From the NCBI RefSeq assembly GCF_016785085.1, contig NZ_JAENHO010000006.1, forward strand, positions 1 through 64,000: a stretch of DNA of 64,000 bases, given 5' to 3'. Source of the stretch: Paractinoplanes lichenicola (GTDB taxonomy: Bacteria; Actinomycetota; Actinomycetes; Mycobacteriales; Micromonosporaceae). Position numbers and translations under genes: made by a program. Below, one piece after another: positions 8,782-20,627 of the stretch (positions are counted from its first letter, which is position 1; each line of letters opens with the position of its first letter). The notes under the pieces were generated by a model. The model saw only the letters and a list, made by a program, of their open reading frames with translations. It was not told where the DNA came from and made no database searches.

Positions 8782-8807
8782 TGTGGATAACCCCGGATTG
8801 TGGATAA
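8782..8807. promoter_or_regulatory. pair of DnaA-box sequences
   Basis: TGTGGATAA occurs twice, at 8782-8790 and 8799-8807, in the same orientation and 17 bp apart. Each is an exact match to the reverse complement of the DnaA box TTATCCACA. They lie between the DUF6912 gene and the rhodanese gene, in a 278-bp non-coding stretch. Confidence 0.6.
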
Positions 8808-8951
8808 CCCGCGCCCACCCTCCGCCGTGAAGTAGTGTCACCGCCAGCTTTCCCTGGGTGGGCGGGGGAGGCGGTGGCTGCTCCCGACAAGATCCTTGTT
8901 CGGCGGAGATGGGGCACGGCGGGCGACGGCCGGGCGGCGAGGGGCGGCGGG

Positions 8952-9473
8952 TCAGCAGCCGCAGGCGTCTGGGCTGGGTGCGGTGAGCTGCAGACCGGTC
9001 ACGGCGAGAGTGGGCGCAGGCCTGGCCGCGTCGGGGGCGACCGGGACGGCGCCCAGTGCGGCCAGCGCCCAGCGACGACCGACCGGCGCCACCCGCGGGT
9101 CCGGGGGCACGGCCACGTCACCGTCCGAGGTGCGTACGGGGAAGCCTTCTCGGATCCAGTACTCGATGCCGCCGATCATTTCCTTGACCTGGTAGCCCGC
9201 CCGGGAGAGGGCCAGCGCCGAGCGGGTGGCGCCGTTGCAGCCGGGGCCCCAGCAGTACGTCACTACGGGCACGGCCGGGTCGAGCAGGGTTGCCGCGCGG
9301 GTCGGGATGTCGGCGGTCGGCAGGTGCAGCGCGCCGGCGATGTGGGCCTGGTCCCAGGACGCCCGGGAGCGGGAGTCGATCAGCACGAAGCCGGGCTCGC
9401 CCGTGGTCAGCGCCGTGCGTACGTCGGCGACGTCAGTCTGGTGGGTGAGCAGCGCCTCGAAGAAGGAAGTCAT
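8952..9473 (-). CDS. rhodanese-like domain protein
   Basis: This is a 173-residue cytoplasmic protein with one rhodanese domain at about residues 15-115. The active-site loop is [11 protein letters not shown], with the catalytic Cys in the YC position. [22 protein letters not shown] is the conserved N-terminal part of the fold, divided here across residues about 30-50. It probably handles persulfide sulfur. The C-terminal 45 residues are Ala/Pro-rich and end DACGC, a possible second thiol site. It is divergent from an Lrp-type regulator 85 bp away, which probably controls it. Confidence 0.9.
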   Translation of the reverse strand: MTSFFEALLTHQTDVADVRTALTTGEPGFVLIDSRSRASWDQAHIAGALHLPTADIPTRAATLLDPAVPVVTYCWGPGCNGATRSALALSRAGYQVKEMIGGIEYWIREGFPVRTSDGDVAVPPDPRVAPVGRRWALAALGAVPVAPDAARPAPTLAVTGLQLTAPSPDACGC

Positions 9474-9558
9474 GGCACATCACGCTAGGTGCGTGAACCC
9501 GGTCGTTACATGGTCGTTCCCCGGCACATCTGGCGTACGGCCGGGGAAAGGCGCTTAG

Positions 9559-10023
9559 ATGGCCGCCATGACCACGGATTTCGCGCTGGACCGTACGGAT
9601 TGGCAGTTGCTGACCGAGCTGCAGAACGATGGCCGCTCGTCGTTCGCCGAGCTGGCTCGGGCCGTTGCGATGTCTCCGAGCGCCGTCGCCGAGCGGATCC
9701 GGCGGTTGGAGGAGGCCGGCGTGATCGCGGGCTACCGGGCCGCGCTCGACCCCGAAAGGCTCGGTTTGCAAGTGATGGCCTTCGTTCGCCTGCGGTATCC
9801 AACGGGCAACTACCGGCCGTTTCACGCGCTGCTCGAGTCGACCCCCGAGATCGTCGAGGCGCATCACGTCACCGGCGACGACTGTTTCGTACTCAAGGTG
9901 CTGACCCGCTCGATGCGCCACCTCGAGGAGGTCACCGGCCGCATCTCCGGCCTCGGCGCGGTCACCACCAGCGTCGTCTATTCCAGCCCGCTCACCGGGC
10001 GCGCGATCTCACCGCCGGAGTGA
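9559..10023 (+). CDS. Lrp/AsnC family transcriptional regulator
   Basis: This is a 154-residue regulator. Its N-terminal HTH (about residues 10-60) contains LTELQNDGRSSFAELARAV and SAVAERIRRLEEAGVI. The C-terminal RAM effector-binding domain (about 75-148) contains HHVTGDDCFVLKV. The ATG at 9559 has GAAAGG 7 nt upstream; a second ATG three codons later is a weaker alternative. It is divergent from the rhodanese gene, the usual arrangement for a local Lrp regulator and its target. The ligand is unknown. Confidence 0.93.
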   Translation: MAAMTTDFALDRTDWQLLTELQNDGRSSFAELARAVAMSPSAVAERIRRLEEAGVIAGYRAALDPERLGLQVMAFVRLRYPTGNYRPFHALLESTPEIVEAHHVTGDDCFVLKVLTRSMRHLEEVTGRISGLGAVTTSVVYSSPLTGRAISPPE

Positions 10024-10072
10024 AACGGTGGCAAACTGAGGCACCCGTACGGGATATGGAGGTGGGACGAGG

Positions 10073-10303
10073 ATGGCCGAGCCGCGCTTCCTTCCGCTGC
10101 CCGATGTCGCCACCGAGCTGAACGTCTCGGAGTCGCAGGTCTATCACATGGTCCGCAGCGGTGAGCTGCCCGCGATCAAGATCGGCGGCCGGGGTCAGTG
10201 GCGGGTCGAGCGCGCCCGCCTCGAGCAGTACATCGAGGAGAAGTACGCGGAGACGGCCGCCTGGGTCGCGCAGAATCCGCTGAACGCGCCCGACGCCGAC
10301 TAG
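10073..10303 (+). CDS. small HTH (excisionase/MerR-type) DNA-binding protein
   Basis: This 76-residue protein is mostly one winged HTH of the excisionase/BldC type: FLPLPDVATELNVSESQVYHM, then SGELPAIKIGGRGQWRVE, divided here at residues 5-25 and 29-46. A short acidic helix follows. GGAGGTGGG lies upstream of the ATG. No integrase is nearby, so it is probably a chromosomal regulator rather than a phage excisionase. It lies 49 bp after the Lrp gene on the same strand. Confidence 0.88.
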   Translation: MAEPRFLPLPDVATELNVSESQVYHMVRSGELPAIKIGGRGQWRVERARLEQYIEEKYAETAAWVAQNPLNAPDAD

Positions 10304-10450
10304 GCAGCGCCCGATTCATCCCTCTTCCCGCCTGGCTCAGTTGGATCTCTGCCGCGTTGACCACCCCTCGCGCCTTCTTCAGAATCGCTATCACAAGCAA
10401 ACGAAGGCAAACGCAAGGTCAACTAGCCCCGATCCGAAGGCGGTGCGGCG

Positions 10451-11008
10451 ATGCAGAGGACGCTCGACGAAACCCGAAGTGCGATCAGTCTTCGTCCGGT
10501 CCCACGCTGCGAGCCACCCTTCGACGACGAGCTCGAGCCCACCGTCTGGGCCACCGCCCAGCAACTCGCGCTCAACTGGCCGTCGGCGCCGGAGCCGGGT
10601 GGGCGGGGTCAGGAGCAGCCGGCCATCCCGCGGCACTCCCCCATCGCCGGCGCGTCGGCCGACGCCAAGCTGGCCGTGCGGCGATTCGTGCAGACCTGCG
10701 TCGAGGTGCTCAACGGGCATCGTCCGGCCGCCCACCTACGCCGCCTGTCGCGCCCGATGGAGGCCTCCGCGGTCGTGGCCCAGGGTATGGCCGCGGCGCA
10801 CCGGGTGGCCGAGCTGCGGCGGGGCCATCGGCGGAAACCGAGCCGGGTCGCGCCGGTCGCCGTTATCCACGTGCGCCTCTGCGAGCCCCGGCCGGGAGCG
10901 GTGGAGGCCGCCGTGGCCCTGCTGACCGGCGAGCGCACGTGGGCGCTGGCGCTGCGGCTGGAGCTGCACGAGGAGGCCTGGCGCGCCACCCTCCTGCGCC
11001 TGATCTGA
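10451..11008 (+). CDS. Rv3235-like protein of unknown function
   Basis: This is a 185-residue protein whose C-terminal half (about residues 75-185) matches the layout of the Rv3235-type family (recalled as DUF6459), found next to secA in actinobacteria. That half has conserved segments including RFVQTCVEVLNGHRP, QLRRLSRP-like HLRRLSRP and VRLCEPRPGA. The N terminus is Pro-rich and probably disordered. No signal peptide or catalytic motif is seen. It converges with secA across a strong hairpin. Confidence 0.75.
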   Translation: MQRTLDETRSAISLRPVPRCEPPFDDELEPTVWATAQQLALNWPSAPEPGGRGQEQPAIPRHSPIAGASADAKLAVRRFVQTCVEVLNGHRPAAHLRRLSRPMEASAVVAQGMAAAHRVAELRRGHRRKPSRVAPVAVIHVRLCEPRPGAVEAAVALLTGERTWALALRLELHEEAWRATLLRLI

Positions 11009-11171
11009 GAGGACTCCCGGGGCGCCTGCCGACCACGCCCGGCAGTGGGCGTCCCGGGCCAACGAACGGGGGCCGCACGGGGTGAACGCGGCGCCCGGGA
11101 CGGCAAGCACGGCGGCCCAGGACCAGCAAACGGGGCCGCCGGGCGGCCACTTAAGGCGCCCCGGGCAAGAC

Positions 11172-11215
11172 GAACGGCCCCGCCCACGAAGTAGAAATCG
11201 CGGGCGGGGCCGTTC
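11172..11215. terminator. bidirectional terminator between the Rv3235-like gene and secA
   Basis: A perfect 14-bp inverted repeat (11172-11185 with 11202-11215) with a 16-nt loop lies 19 bases past the secA stop and 164 bases past the convergent gene. On the plus strand it is followed by CAAAAG rather than a T-run. Confidence 0.75.
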
Positions 11216-11234
11216 AAAAGCAGAAACCGAGCTG

Positions 11235-14147
<2,913 letters not shown>

Positions 14148-14310
14148 GGGTCAGCGCTCCCCTAGACAGTCTGCGGAACCATCGTAGGCACCCTTCCGCA
14201 GAAGCTGTGACCCGAGCCTCCGGTTAACCGCACAAATGGTGTGAAACTTCGCATCAAGTTCGCTCAGAGCGCAGCACTTCCGGCAGGATGAGCGGGGTAG
14301 AGGAGAGGGC

Positions 14311-15444
14311 GTGACCATCGCACAGATCAACGGTACGGGAGTACGCCTCCGGGCGTTTCGCGCCGACGACGCCGACGCGCTCGCTGCCGGATTCGACGAT
14401 CCGCTCTCGCAACGCTTCCTCCCGCAGATGCCGAAACCCTTCACCGTCACGCACGCCGAGCGATACATCGCCGAGCGCGTCGTATCCACCTTCGCCGAGG
14501 GCGGCGCCCTCTACGCGATCGCCGACCCGGAGACCGACGAGCTGCTCGGCGGCATCGGCTTCGACAAGGTGGTGCCGGCCCGCCGCCAGGCCGAGGTGGG
14601 CTACTGGGTCGGCCCGTGGGCGCGCCGCCGCGGCGTTGCCACCGCCGCGCTGCGAGCCCTGAGCACGCACGCCCTGAGCCATGGCCTGGAACGCCTCGAG
14701 CTGCTCACGCACTGGGACAACCCGGTCAGCCAACGAGTCGCGCTGGGGGCCGGTTACTTGCGCGAGGGCGTACGCCGGGGCGCCGAGCCCGGCCGCGCCG
14801 GGGGCCGCGAAGACCTGATCGTCTTCACCCGCCTGGCCACGGACTCCGGCGATCCGCTGCCCCGCCTGCTGCCCGACCTGCCCGGCGGCGAGCTCACCGA
14901 CGGGGTCGTCCGGCTGCGCCCGCTCGGCCCGGGCGACACGAGTTTCTTCGCCGAACTGCTGGGCCAGCCGGACGTGATCGCCACGAGCGTGCCCCCGGTC
15001 GCGCCGACGCCGCAGCGCGTCCAGGAGCGGTGCCTGCGGGCCGAGGCGCACTGGCTCAACGGCAACCGGGCCGACCTGGTGATCGAGGACGTAGCGACCG
15101 GGCTGCCGACCGGCGACATCGGGCTCTACTACGACGACCCGCACACGCAGCAGGCCATGATCGGCTACAGCATGCTGCCCGCGTACCGGGGGAAGGGTTT
15201 TCCCACCCGGGCCGCGCAGCTGCTCGCGCTGTGGGTCTTCGCCGAGACCGACGTGGCCCGCCTCGTCGCGGGCGCGATGCCCGACAACGCGGGCTCGCAG
15301 CGGGTGCTCGAGAAGGCGGGCTTCCACAAGGAGGCGTTCCTGCGCTCGCGGCTGCCCGGCCCGGACGGGACGCGCAGCGACGACGTGCAATTCGTCCTCC
15401 TCGCCGAGGACCTTCTGGCCGAAGGCCCCCGGCTTGATGGGTGA
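14311..15444 (+). CDS. tandem GNAT-family N-acetyltransferase
   Basis: This 377-residue protein has two GNAT domains. The first is at about residues 8-175, with acetyl-CoA loop ARRRGVATAALRAL. The second is at about 195-370, with AYRGKGFPTRAAQLLALWVF and the family end motif NAGSQRVLEKAGFHKE. Both loops keep the R/Q-x-x-G-x-G/A pattern, so both could bind acetyl-CoA. The substrate is unknown; RimJ/RimL-like protein or small-amine acetylation is possible. The GTG start follows GGAGAGG. It is divergent from secA, and its stop codon directly abuts that of hpf. Confidence 0.9.
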   Translation: MTIAQINGTGVRLRAFRADDADALAAGFDDPLSQRFLPQMPKPFTVTHAERYIAERVVSTFAEGGALYAIADPETDELLGGIGFDKVVPARRQAEVGYWVGPWARRRGVATAALRALSTHALSHGLERLELLTHWDNPVSQRVALGAGYLREGVRRGAEPGRAGGREDLIVFTRLATDSGDPLPRLLPDLPGGELTDGVVRLRPLGPGDTSFFAELLGQPDVIATSVPPVAPTPQRVQERCLRAEAHWLNGNRADLVIEDVATGLPTGDIGLYYDDPHTQQAMIGYSMLPAYRGKGFPTRAAQLLALWVFAETDVARLVAGAMPDNAGSQRVLEKAGFHKEAFLRSRLPGPDGTRSDDVQFVLLAEDLLAEGPRLDG

Positions 15445-16068
15445 CTAGCCCGTGGTCTCCAGCGACAGGATTCCGTAGTCGTAGCCGCGGCGGCGATAGA
15501 CGACGCTCGGGCGGCCGCTGTCCTTGTCGAGGAAGAGATAGAAGTCGTGGCCGACGAGCTCCATCTGGAAGAGGGCGTCGTCGACGGTCATCGGGTCGGC
15601 CGGGTGCTCTTTTTCCCGCACGATCCGCCACGGCTGATCCTCGTCGTGTTCCGCGAGGGCGGTGGCTACCGATGACGAATCCTCGGCCGCCTGCGCGGCG
15701 AGGCTGAGGTCGGTGGGCAGGCCGGCTGTGGCCGCCGCCACCGAACGGGGCGTGTGCCGCCCGCGGTGCACCCGGCGCCGGTCGGCGGAACGCCGCAGCC
15801 GGCCGTCGAGTTTGGTGATAGCCAGGTCGAGGGCGGCGTAGAAGTCTTTCGCGCAGGCCTCGGCACGAATGACCGGGCCCCTCGTCATAACGGTGATCTC
15901 GACTCGCTGGCACGTGTCGGACTGGCGCGGATTGCGCTCATGGAACAGCTCGACGTCGGCCCGGATCAGCTTCTGGTCGTAACGCTCGACCTTGCTCAGC
16001 TTCTCGGCGACGTGTTCCCGATAGTGGTCGGGAACCTCTACGTTGCGGCCCTTGACGACAATGTCCAC
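15445..16068 (-). CDS. hpf: ribosome hibernation promoting factor, long form
   Basis: Long-form HPF dimerises and silences 70S ribosomes in stationary phase. The 207-residue product has an N-terminal S30AE domain (about residues 1-100; begins MDIVVKGRNVEVPDHYREHV) and a C-terminal dimerisation domain (about 150-207) with DPMTVDDALFQMELVGHDFY-type sequence and RRRGYDYGIL. A basic linker separates them. The gene is preceded by a 247-bp region up to comF, which should hold a growth-phase promoter; no clear operator was found there. Confidence 0.96.
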   Translation of the reverse strand: MDIVVKGRNVEVPDHYREHVAEKLSKVERYDQKLIRADVELFHERNPRQSDTCQRVEITVMTRGPVIRAEACAKDFYAALDLAITKLDGRLRRSADRRRVHRGRHTPRSVAAATAGLPTDLSLAAQAAEDSSSVATALAEHDEDQPWRIVREKEHPADPMTVDDALFQMELVGHDFYLFLDKDSGRPSVVYRRRGYDYGILSLETTG

Positions 16069-16315
16069 TCGTGACCTCCCCCAACGTTTCTGTTCTGCAG
16101 ACGCCCCTGCGAGAGGGTGCTGGCGGGGGCGCCGAACTGCGACGCGTGAAGTGCTTGGCTTTACGGTGACGCCGGCTCACAGGGCGTTACCGATAGCGAA
16201 CGAGACGACTCCTTTCCGGTGCGGCGGTTCGCGGAACGCTGCGCCTCCGGCTGAGGCGGGTTGAGCGGCACTCATACCCTCGTCACCAAGACGCTAACGT
16301 GCCGATGCTCTCGCG

Positions 16316-17104
16316 TCACCCCTCGTTCGGGATACCAGATCCCCGACGTTCCACCTTTTCAGTACCCCCAGGTGGTAATCCGCCGAAACCGACCGCGGTT
16401 GATCTCCGCAGTTGCGTGGCGGCAAGTACGGCGGCGCCCGCGACCTGCATCTTCGCCTCCTCGAGCCGGCCCGTCGCCGCGGCCAGCGTGGCCCCGGTGG
16501 TGACGATGTCGTCGACTACCACCAGCGTGCCTTTCCGGGGCGCGGCGCGTCGCAGAACGCCGATTCGGGCCCGCCGAATTCGCAGCGAATCCTCAGCCGC
16601 GGCCCGCCTTCCGGCCACACTCAGTGACGTAGAGTCGGGACGCGGTAACGCTTCGAGCTGATGACTGACGACAGCGTCCCAACCGGCGGCGCGCAGCCGA
16701 CGCACGGCGTGTGCGGTCAGTCGCCTCATGTGGTCGCCGTGCCGCTCCCGGGCGGCCGCGGCGGTCGACGGCACGGGCACCAGGGTCACCGGTGTCCCGC
16801 GCGGGACCAGTGCGGCCACCCCGGTGGCGAGCAGTGCGCCGAGCGGGCCGGCCAGCCGATGCCGGCCCTTCTCCTTGTAACCGAGCAACACACCCCGCAA
16901 AGAGCCCTCGTACGCCCCGACGGCCACGCACCGCGGCAGGCCGGGTGGCGGGGGCTCGGGAGCCGTACGGAAGGGCCTGAGGGCTTCCAGGTGGACGGCG
17001 CAGCTCGCGCACACGCCGAAGCTCAGCGGCACTCGGTCGGCCTCGCAGCCGGCGCACGGGGCCGGCAGCACGAGGTCGGCGAGGTCACCGAGCAATCCGG
17101 TCAA
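16316..17104 (-). CDS. ComF family phosphoribosyltransferase-like protein
   Basis: This 262-residue protein has an N-terminal Cys cluster (CAGCEADRVPLSFGVCASC, two CxxC pairs; probable zinc site) and a C-terminal phosphoribosyltransferase fold with the PRPP loop LVVVDDIVTTGATL (about residues 192-205). ComF proteins are linked to DNA uptake in some bacteria, but this is unproven in actinobacteria. It begins 1 bp after the lpqB stop and is probably cotranscribed with mtrA-mtrB-lpqB. The last 30 residues are Gly/Arg-rich and not conserved. Confidence 0.92.
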   Translation of the reverse strand: MTGLLGDLADLVLPAPCAGCEADRVPLSFGVCASCAVHLEALRPFRTAPEPPPPGLPRCVAVGAYEGSLRGVLLGYKEKGRHRLAGPLGALLATGVAALVPRGTPVTLVPVPSTAAAARERHGDHMRRLTAHAVRRLRAAGWDAVVSHQLEALPRPDSTSLSVAGRRAAAEDSLRIRRARIGVLRRAAPRKGTLVVVDDIVTTGATLAAATGRLEEAKMQVAGAAVLAATQLRRSTAVGFGGLPPGGTEKVERRGSGIPNEG

Positions 17105-17105
17105 G

Positions 17106-18917
17106 TCAGTCCAGGAAGAAGGGGGCGGTGGGGTTGACGTCGGGTTGCGGGGTCACGTCGACCAGTTGGTCGGGCTGCACCTTGACCGGCTCGCTGAGCA
17201 CGTCCCAGGCCTCGCCGCCGGCCACGTACCACTCGGAGGCCAGGCGCTCCGGGTTCGTCGGCGTGGACGGGTACGCCGCGAGGTAGGTCACCGGCTCGGC
17301 CCCGATGTCGTTGAGGCGGGTCGTCGCCAGCGTGCCGTCGACCGTCACGTCGAGCACCGCGTACCGGTCGTTGGTGCGCAGGCCCGCCACCGCCAGCGAC
17401 GACTCGCTGTTCCAGGCGGCCGCGGCCACCGTCGCCAGGTCGGGCGGCGCCACCCTTTCCGGGTCGCTCAGGGTGCTGGCGTCGCCGCTGGTGTTGAGCA
17501 CCGCGCGATACAGCTTGCCTCCGCTGACCAGCACGACCCGATGCCCGTCGGGGGCCACCGACAGGCCGGTCACCGCACCCGGCGCCTGCCAGTCGACCCG
17601 CTTCGCCTTGGCGCTGGTCGCGTCGAAACTGTAGAGCTGGCCGCCCATGGTGATCAGGCCGACGGCCGCTGCCGGGTCGTCGCCGTCGGGGGTCTGCGCC
17701 CACACCGGCGTGCCGAGCGCACCGAGGTCGCCGCTGAGCCCGCCCACCTGCCGCAGGTCGGCCTGCTCGCCGAGCGGCGCCTGAGCCACCCGCAGCCGCT
17801 GCGCGTCGCCCGCGCCGGTCACCACGGCCGCGTACGCCCGGGTCGACGACGAGCTCAGGGCGGCCGACGTGATGTTCTTGTTGGCCGCCGCCTTGATCAC
17901 GGGCACCGGATCGTTCTCGTGCGGCGATTCCTTGAGCCGGCGGATCGACGAGTTGTAAAGCGCGAACCGTTCGGGCACGTCGGCCAGCCGGTACGCCGCG
18001 TTGCTGTCGAGATAGACGCCGTTCTCCGTGCGTACGGGATCGTCGTGACCGATCTTGATCTCGATGGCGCTCGCGGTCAACGGCCGCATCGACCACTGCA
18101 ACTGCCGCCGCAACCGGTCGAGCGCCCCGGCGTCGCTGCCCGGCGGCAGGGCCTCCGCGTTGAGGCTGATCAGCAGCGTGTCGTCGGTGATCGCGGGCAC
18201 GTTGTCGGTCGCCTGGGTGCCCTGGGGCAGCGGGTTCACCGCGTCGTCGAGCCAGGGCGCGGGTCCGCCGGTCAGCCAGCCCAGCACCGCCGTCGGCTGC
18301 TGCACGGACGGCAAGCTGAGCGGCATGTAACGCACGTCGGGCACCAGGCCGGTATTCGCCGTGTTCCACCAATAGATCGTGCGCGCCGAGTAGTACGACT
18401 GGAGGGCCTGGTCGGACATCATCAGGAACTGCGGGGCGTCGAGGATGAACTGCCCGGTGCGCCCGGCCACCGAACCCACCCGCAGCTCGTACGTTGTGGC
18501 GTCGGCCGGGGCGGCCGGCTCGAGCACGCCGTTGGCCTTGAGCGTGCCGACCACCTGGATCGTGATCGTGACCTCGGCCTCGCCCGGGCTGTGCAGCGAG
18601 GGCACCGTCTCGCGGACCACCTTGATGTCGCCGCCGGCCGGGAAGCGGGCCGCCTTCTCGGGCGCGAGGAACGCCTTGACCCGGGCCGCCGCCGTCTCGG
18701 GATCGCCCGCCGCGGCCTGCAGGTAGTTGCCGACCAGCGTCTTCGGCTCCTCGCTGTCCTCGCGGCGGGGCTGCACCGGCAGCTCCTCGCCGTCGCTGAT
18801 CGAGACGCCGCTCGACGGGCCGTCGTCGACGATCGTCACGTCGCTCTCGTCGGGGATGCCGCAGCCGCCGGCCACCAATGTGGCCAGCACGACCGCCGTG
18901 CAGAGCAGGCGTCTCAT
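17106..18917 (-). CDS. lpqB: lipoprotein LpqB
   Basis: LpqB is an extracytoplasmic lipoprotein that modulates the sensor MtrB in actinobacteria. The 603-residue protein has a lipoprotein signal with lipobox LVAGGC (Cys19). A GerMN-like domain follows at about residues 200-310, and a beta-propeller-like region at about 340-600. The start ATG overlaps the mtrB stop by one base (TGATG), indicating translational coupling, and comF follows at once. The order mtrA-mtrB-lpqB-comF-hpf is conserved with mycobacteria. Confidence 0.95.
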   Translation of the reverse strand: MRRLLCTAVVLATLVAGGCGIPDESDVTIVDDGPSSGVSISDGEELPVQPRREDSEEPKTLVGNYLQAAAGDPETAAARVKAFLAPEKAARFPAGGDIKVVRETVPSLHSPGEAEVTITIQVVGTLKANGVLEPAAPADATTYELRVGSVAGRTGQFILDAPQFLMMSDQALQSYYSARTIYWWNTANTGLVPDVRYMPLSLPSVQQPTAVLGWLTGGPAPWLDDAVNPLPQGTQATDNVPAITDDTLLISLNAEALPPGSDAGALDRLRRQLQWSMRPLTASAIEIKIGHDDPVRTENGVYLDSNAAYRLADVPERFALYNSSIRRLKESPHENDPVPVIKAAANKNITSAALSSSSTRAYAAVVTGAGDAQRLRVAQAPLGEQADLRQVGGLSGDLGALGTPVWAQTPDGDDPAAAVGLITMGGQLYSFDATSAKAKRVDWQAPGAVTGLSVAPDGHRVVLVSGGKLYRAVLNTSGDASTLSDPERVAPPDLATVAAAAWNSESSLAVAGLRTNDRYAVLDVTVDGTLATTRLNDIGAEPVTYLAAYPSTPTNPERLASEWYVAGGEAWDVLSEPVKVQPDQLVDVTPQPDVNPTAPFFLD

Positions 18918-20599
18918 CAGACCACCTCCGTCTCGGGCTCGGCCACCGGCTCCTCGGCCAGGGCCGGTGACCGGTCGCGCGGGATCAGCGGGAGCGGCGC
19001 CGCGAGCAGCCGGTCACCCGACCGGACGGGCAGGGTGAGCCGGAACTGGGCGCCCTCCCCCGGCGCGCCCCAGGCCTCGAGCCAGCCGCCGTGCAGCCGC
19101 GCGTCCTCCGCGCTGATCGACAGGCCCAGGCCGGTGCCGCCGGTCTGCCGGGCCCGCGACGGGTCGGCCCGCCAGAACCGGTTGAAGACCAGCCGCTCCT
19201 CGCCCGCCTTGAGCCCGATGCCGTGATCGCGCACGGTGATCGCCACCGCCGCGTCGTCGCTGGCCAGCGTGACCTGCACCGGCTTGGCCTCGCCGTGCTC
19301 GACCGCGTTGCCGACCAGGTTGCGCAGCACCCGCTCGACCCGGCGCGGGTCGACCTCGGCGATCACCGGCTGGTCGGGCAGGCGCAGCTCGATCACGACG
19401 CCCACCCGCTCGGCCAGGCCGGCCAGCCGGTCGGCGACCCGTTCGACGATCGGCACCAGGTCGGAGTGCTCGGCGTCGAGCGCGGCGAACCCGGCGTCGA
19501 AGCGGCTGATCTCGAGCAGGTCGGTCAGCAGGCTCTCGAAGCGGTCGAGCTCGGCCTGCAGCAGCTCGGCGCTGCGGGCCACGGCCGGGTCGAACTCGTC
19601 GCGCTCGGCGAAGATAAGGTCGGCCGCCATCCGTACGGTGGTCAGGGGGGTGCGCAGCTCGTGGGAGACGTCGGACGTGAACCGGCGCTGCAGGCGGGAC
19701 AACTCCTCGAGCCGCACGATCTGGCGTTGCAGGTTGGCCGCCATCTGGTTGAACGAGGCGGCCAGCAGGGCCAGGTCGTCCTCGCCGTCGACCTTCATGC
19801 GCTGGTCGAGCAGGCCCGCGGACAGGCGCTGGGCGGTGCGGGCGGCCACCCGTACGGGCGTGACGACGAGCCTGGTGACCAGGCCCGCGATGACGCCGAG
19901 CATGATGACCAGCGCGATGCCGGTGGCCAGCACGGTCGTACGGATCTGGTTGGCCGCGCTGTCCTCGGTGGTCAGCGGCACCATGTAATACAGCTCGACG
20001 TGACCGAAGCTGGTCGGCACCGGCGAGCCCGTGGCCAGGTATTTCGTCGTGTGGTCGTTGACCCGTGCGGTGACGATCTGACGGGCGACCTTCTCCTCGT
20101 CGGCCACCTGGTGGATGAGATCACCGGTGATCAGCTCGTCGGTCTCGACGTTGCGCGAGGTCACCGACGGCAGCTCGGGATGCCCCTCGGCCCGGATCGA
20201 CACCATCGAGCCGCCGGACTCGGACGGGTCGCCGTCGGCGAGCTGGCTGACGATGTTGTTGAACGTCTTGGGCAGCCGGGGGTCACGCGCCTGCGGATGC
20301 ACGGTGAGCTGCTGTTCCGCGTATGCCACCTTGTTGCGCATCGAGATCTGCACCTCGTCTTGCGCGCGGCTCAGCAGGATCTTGGCGCTGCGGTCGGCGA
20401 TGAACCAGCCGAACGCGCCGACCAGCAGGCTCGACGCGACGAGGGTGAGCGCGACGACCCGCAGCTGCAGCGAGCGCCGCCAGGCCCGGCGAGCGGGCGC
20501 CGACCACACCTGAACCCGGCGCGCGACGACACGCCAATATCGCCGCACGACCCGCAGGACGCGGCGCAGGGGAAGGGGAAGCCAAGCCGGAGCGCGCAT
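18917..20599 (-). CDS. mtrB: sensor histidine kinase MtrB
   Basis: MtrB is the membrane kinase of the MtrAB system controlling division, envelope and osmotic responses. The 560-residue protein has membrane segments at about residues 45-68 and 225-248 flanking an extracellular sensor region, then HAMP (about 250-300). HisKA carries the phospho-acceptor in SDVSHELRTPLTTVR (about 318-332), and the ATPase domain has NLVGNAVEHG, DHGIGL and GGTGLGLSIS. The C terminus ends in a short Pro/Glu-rich tail. It follows mtrA by 28 bp. Confidence 0.96.
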   Translation of the reverse strand: MRAPAWLPLPLRRVLRVVRRYWRVVARRVQVWSAPARRAWRRSLQLRVVALTLVASSLLVGAFGWFIADRSAKILLSRAQDEVQISMRNKVAYAEQQLTVHPQARDPRLPKTFNNIVSQLADGDPSESGGSMVSIRAEGHPELPSVTSRNVETDELITGDLIHQVADEEKVARQIVTARVNDHTTKYLATGSPVPTSFGHVELYYMVPLTTEDSAANQIRTTVLATGIALVIMLGVIAGLVTRLVVTPVRVAARTAQRLSAGLLDQRMKVDGEDDLALLAASFNQMAANLQRQIVRLEELSRLQRRFTSDVSHELRTPLTTVRMAADLIFAERDEFDPAVARSAELLQAELDRFESLLTDLLEISRFDAGFAALDAEHSDLVPIVERVADRLAGLAERVGVVIELRLPDQPVIAEVDPRRVERVLRNLVGNAVEHGEAKPVQVTLASDDAAVAITVRDHGIGLKAGEERLVFNRFWRADPSRARQTGGTGLGLSISAEDARLHGGWLEAWGAPGEGAQFRLTLPVRSGDRLLAAPLPLIPRDRSPALAEEPVAEPETEVV

Positions 20600-20627
20600 T
20601 ACGCGGCAAGGTTAGCCGCTCCGGCTC

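Noticed and set aside
10073-10303. Phage excisionase marking an integrated element
   Set aside because: No integrase, attachment-site repeat or phage gene lies nearby; small HTH proteins of this type are common chromosomal regulators.
17145-19226. Long plus-strand open frame opposite lpqB and mtrB
   Set aside because: It is a shadow frame rich in Arg, Gly and Val that crosses two real genes.
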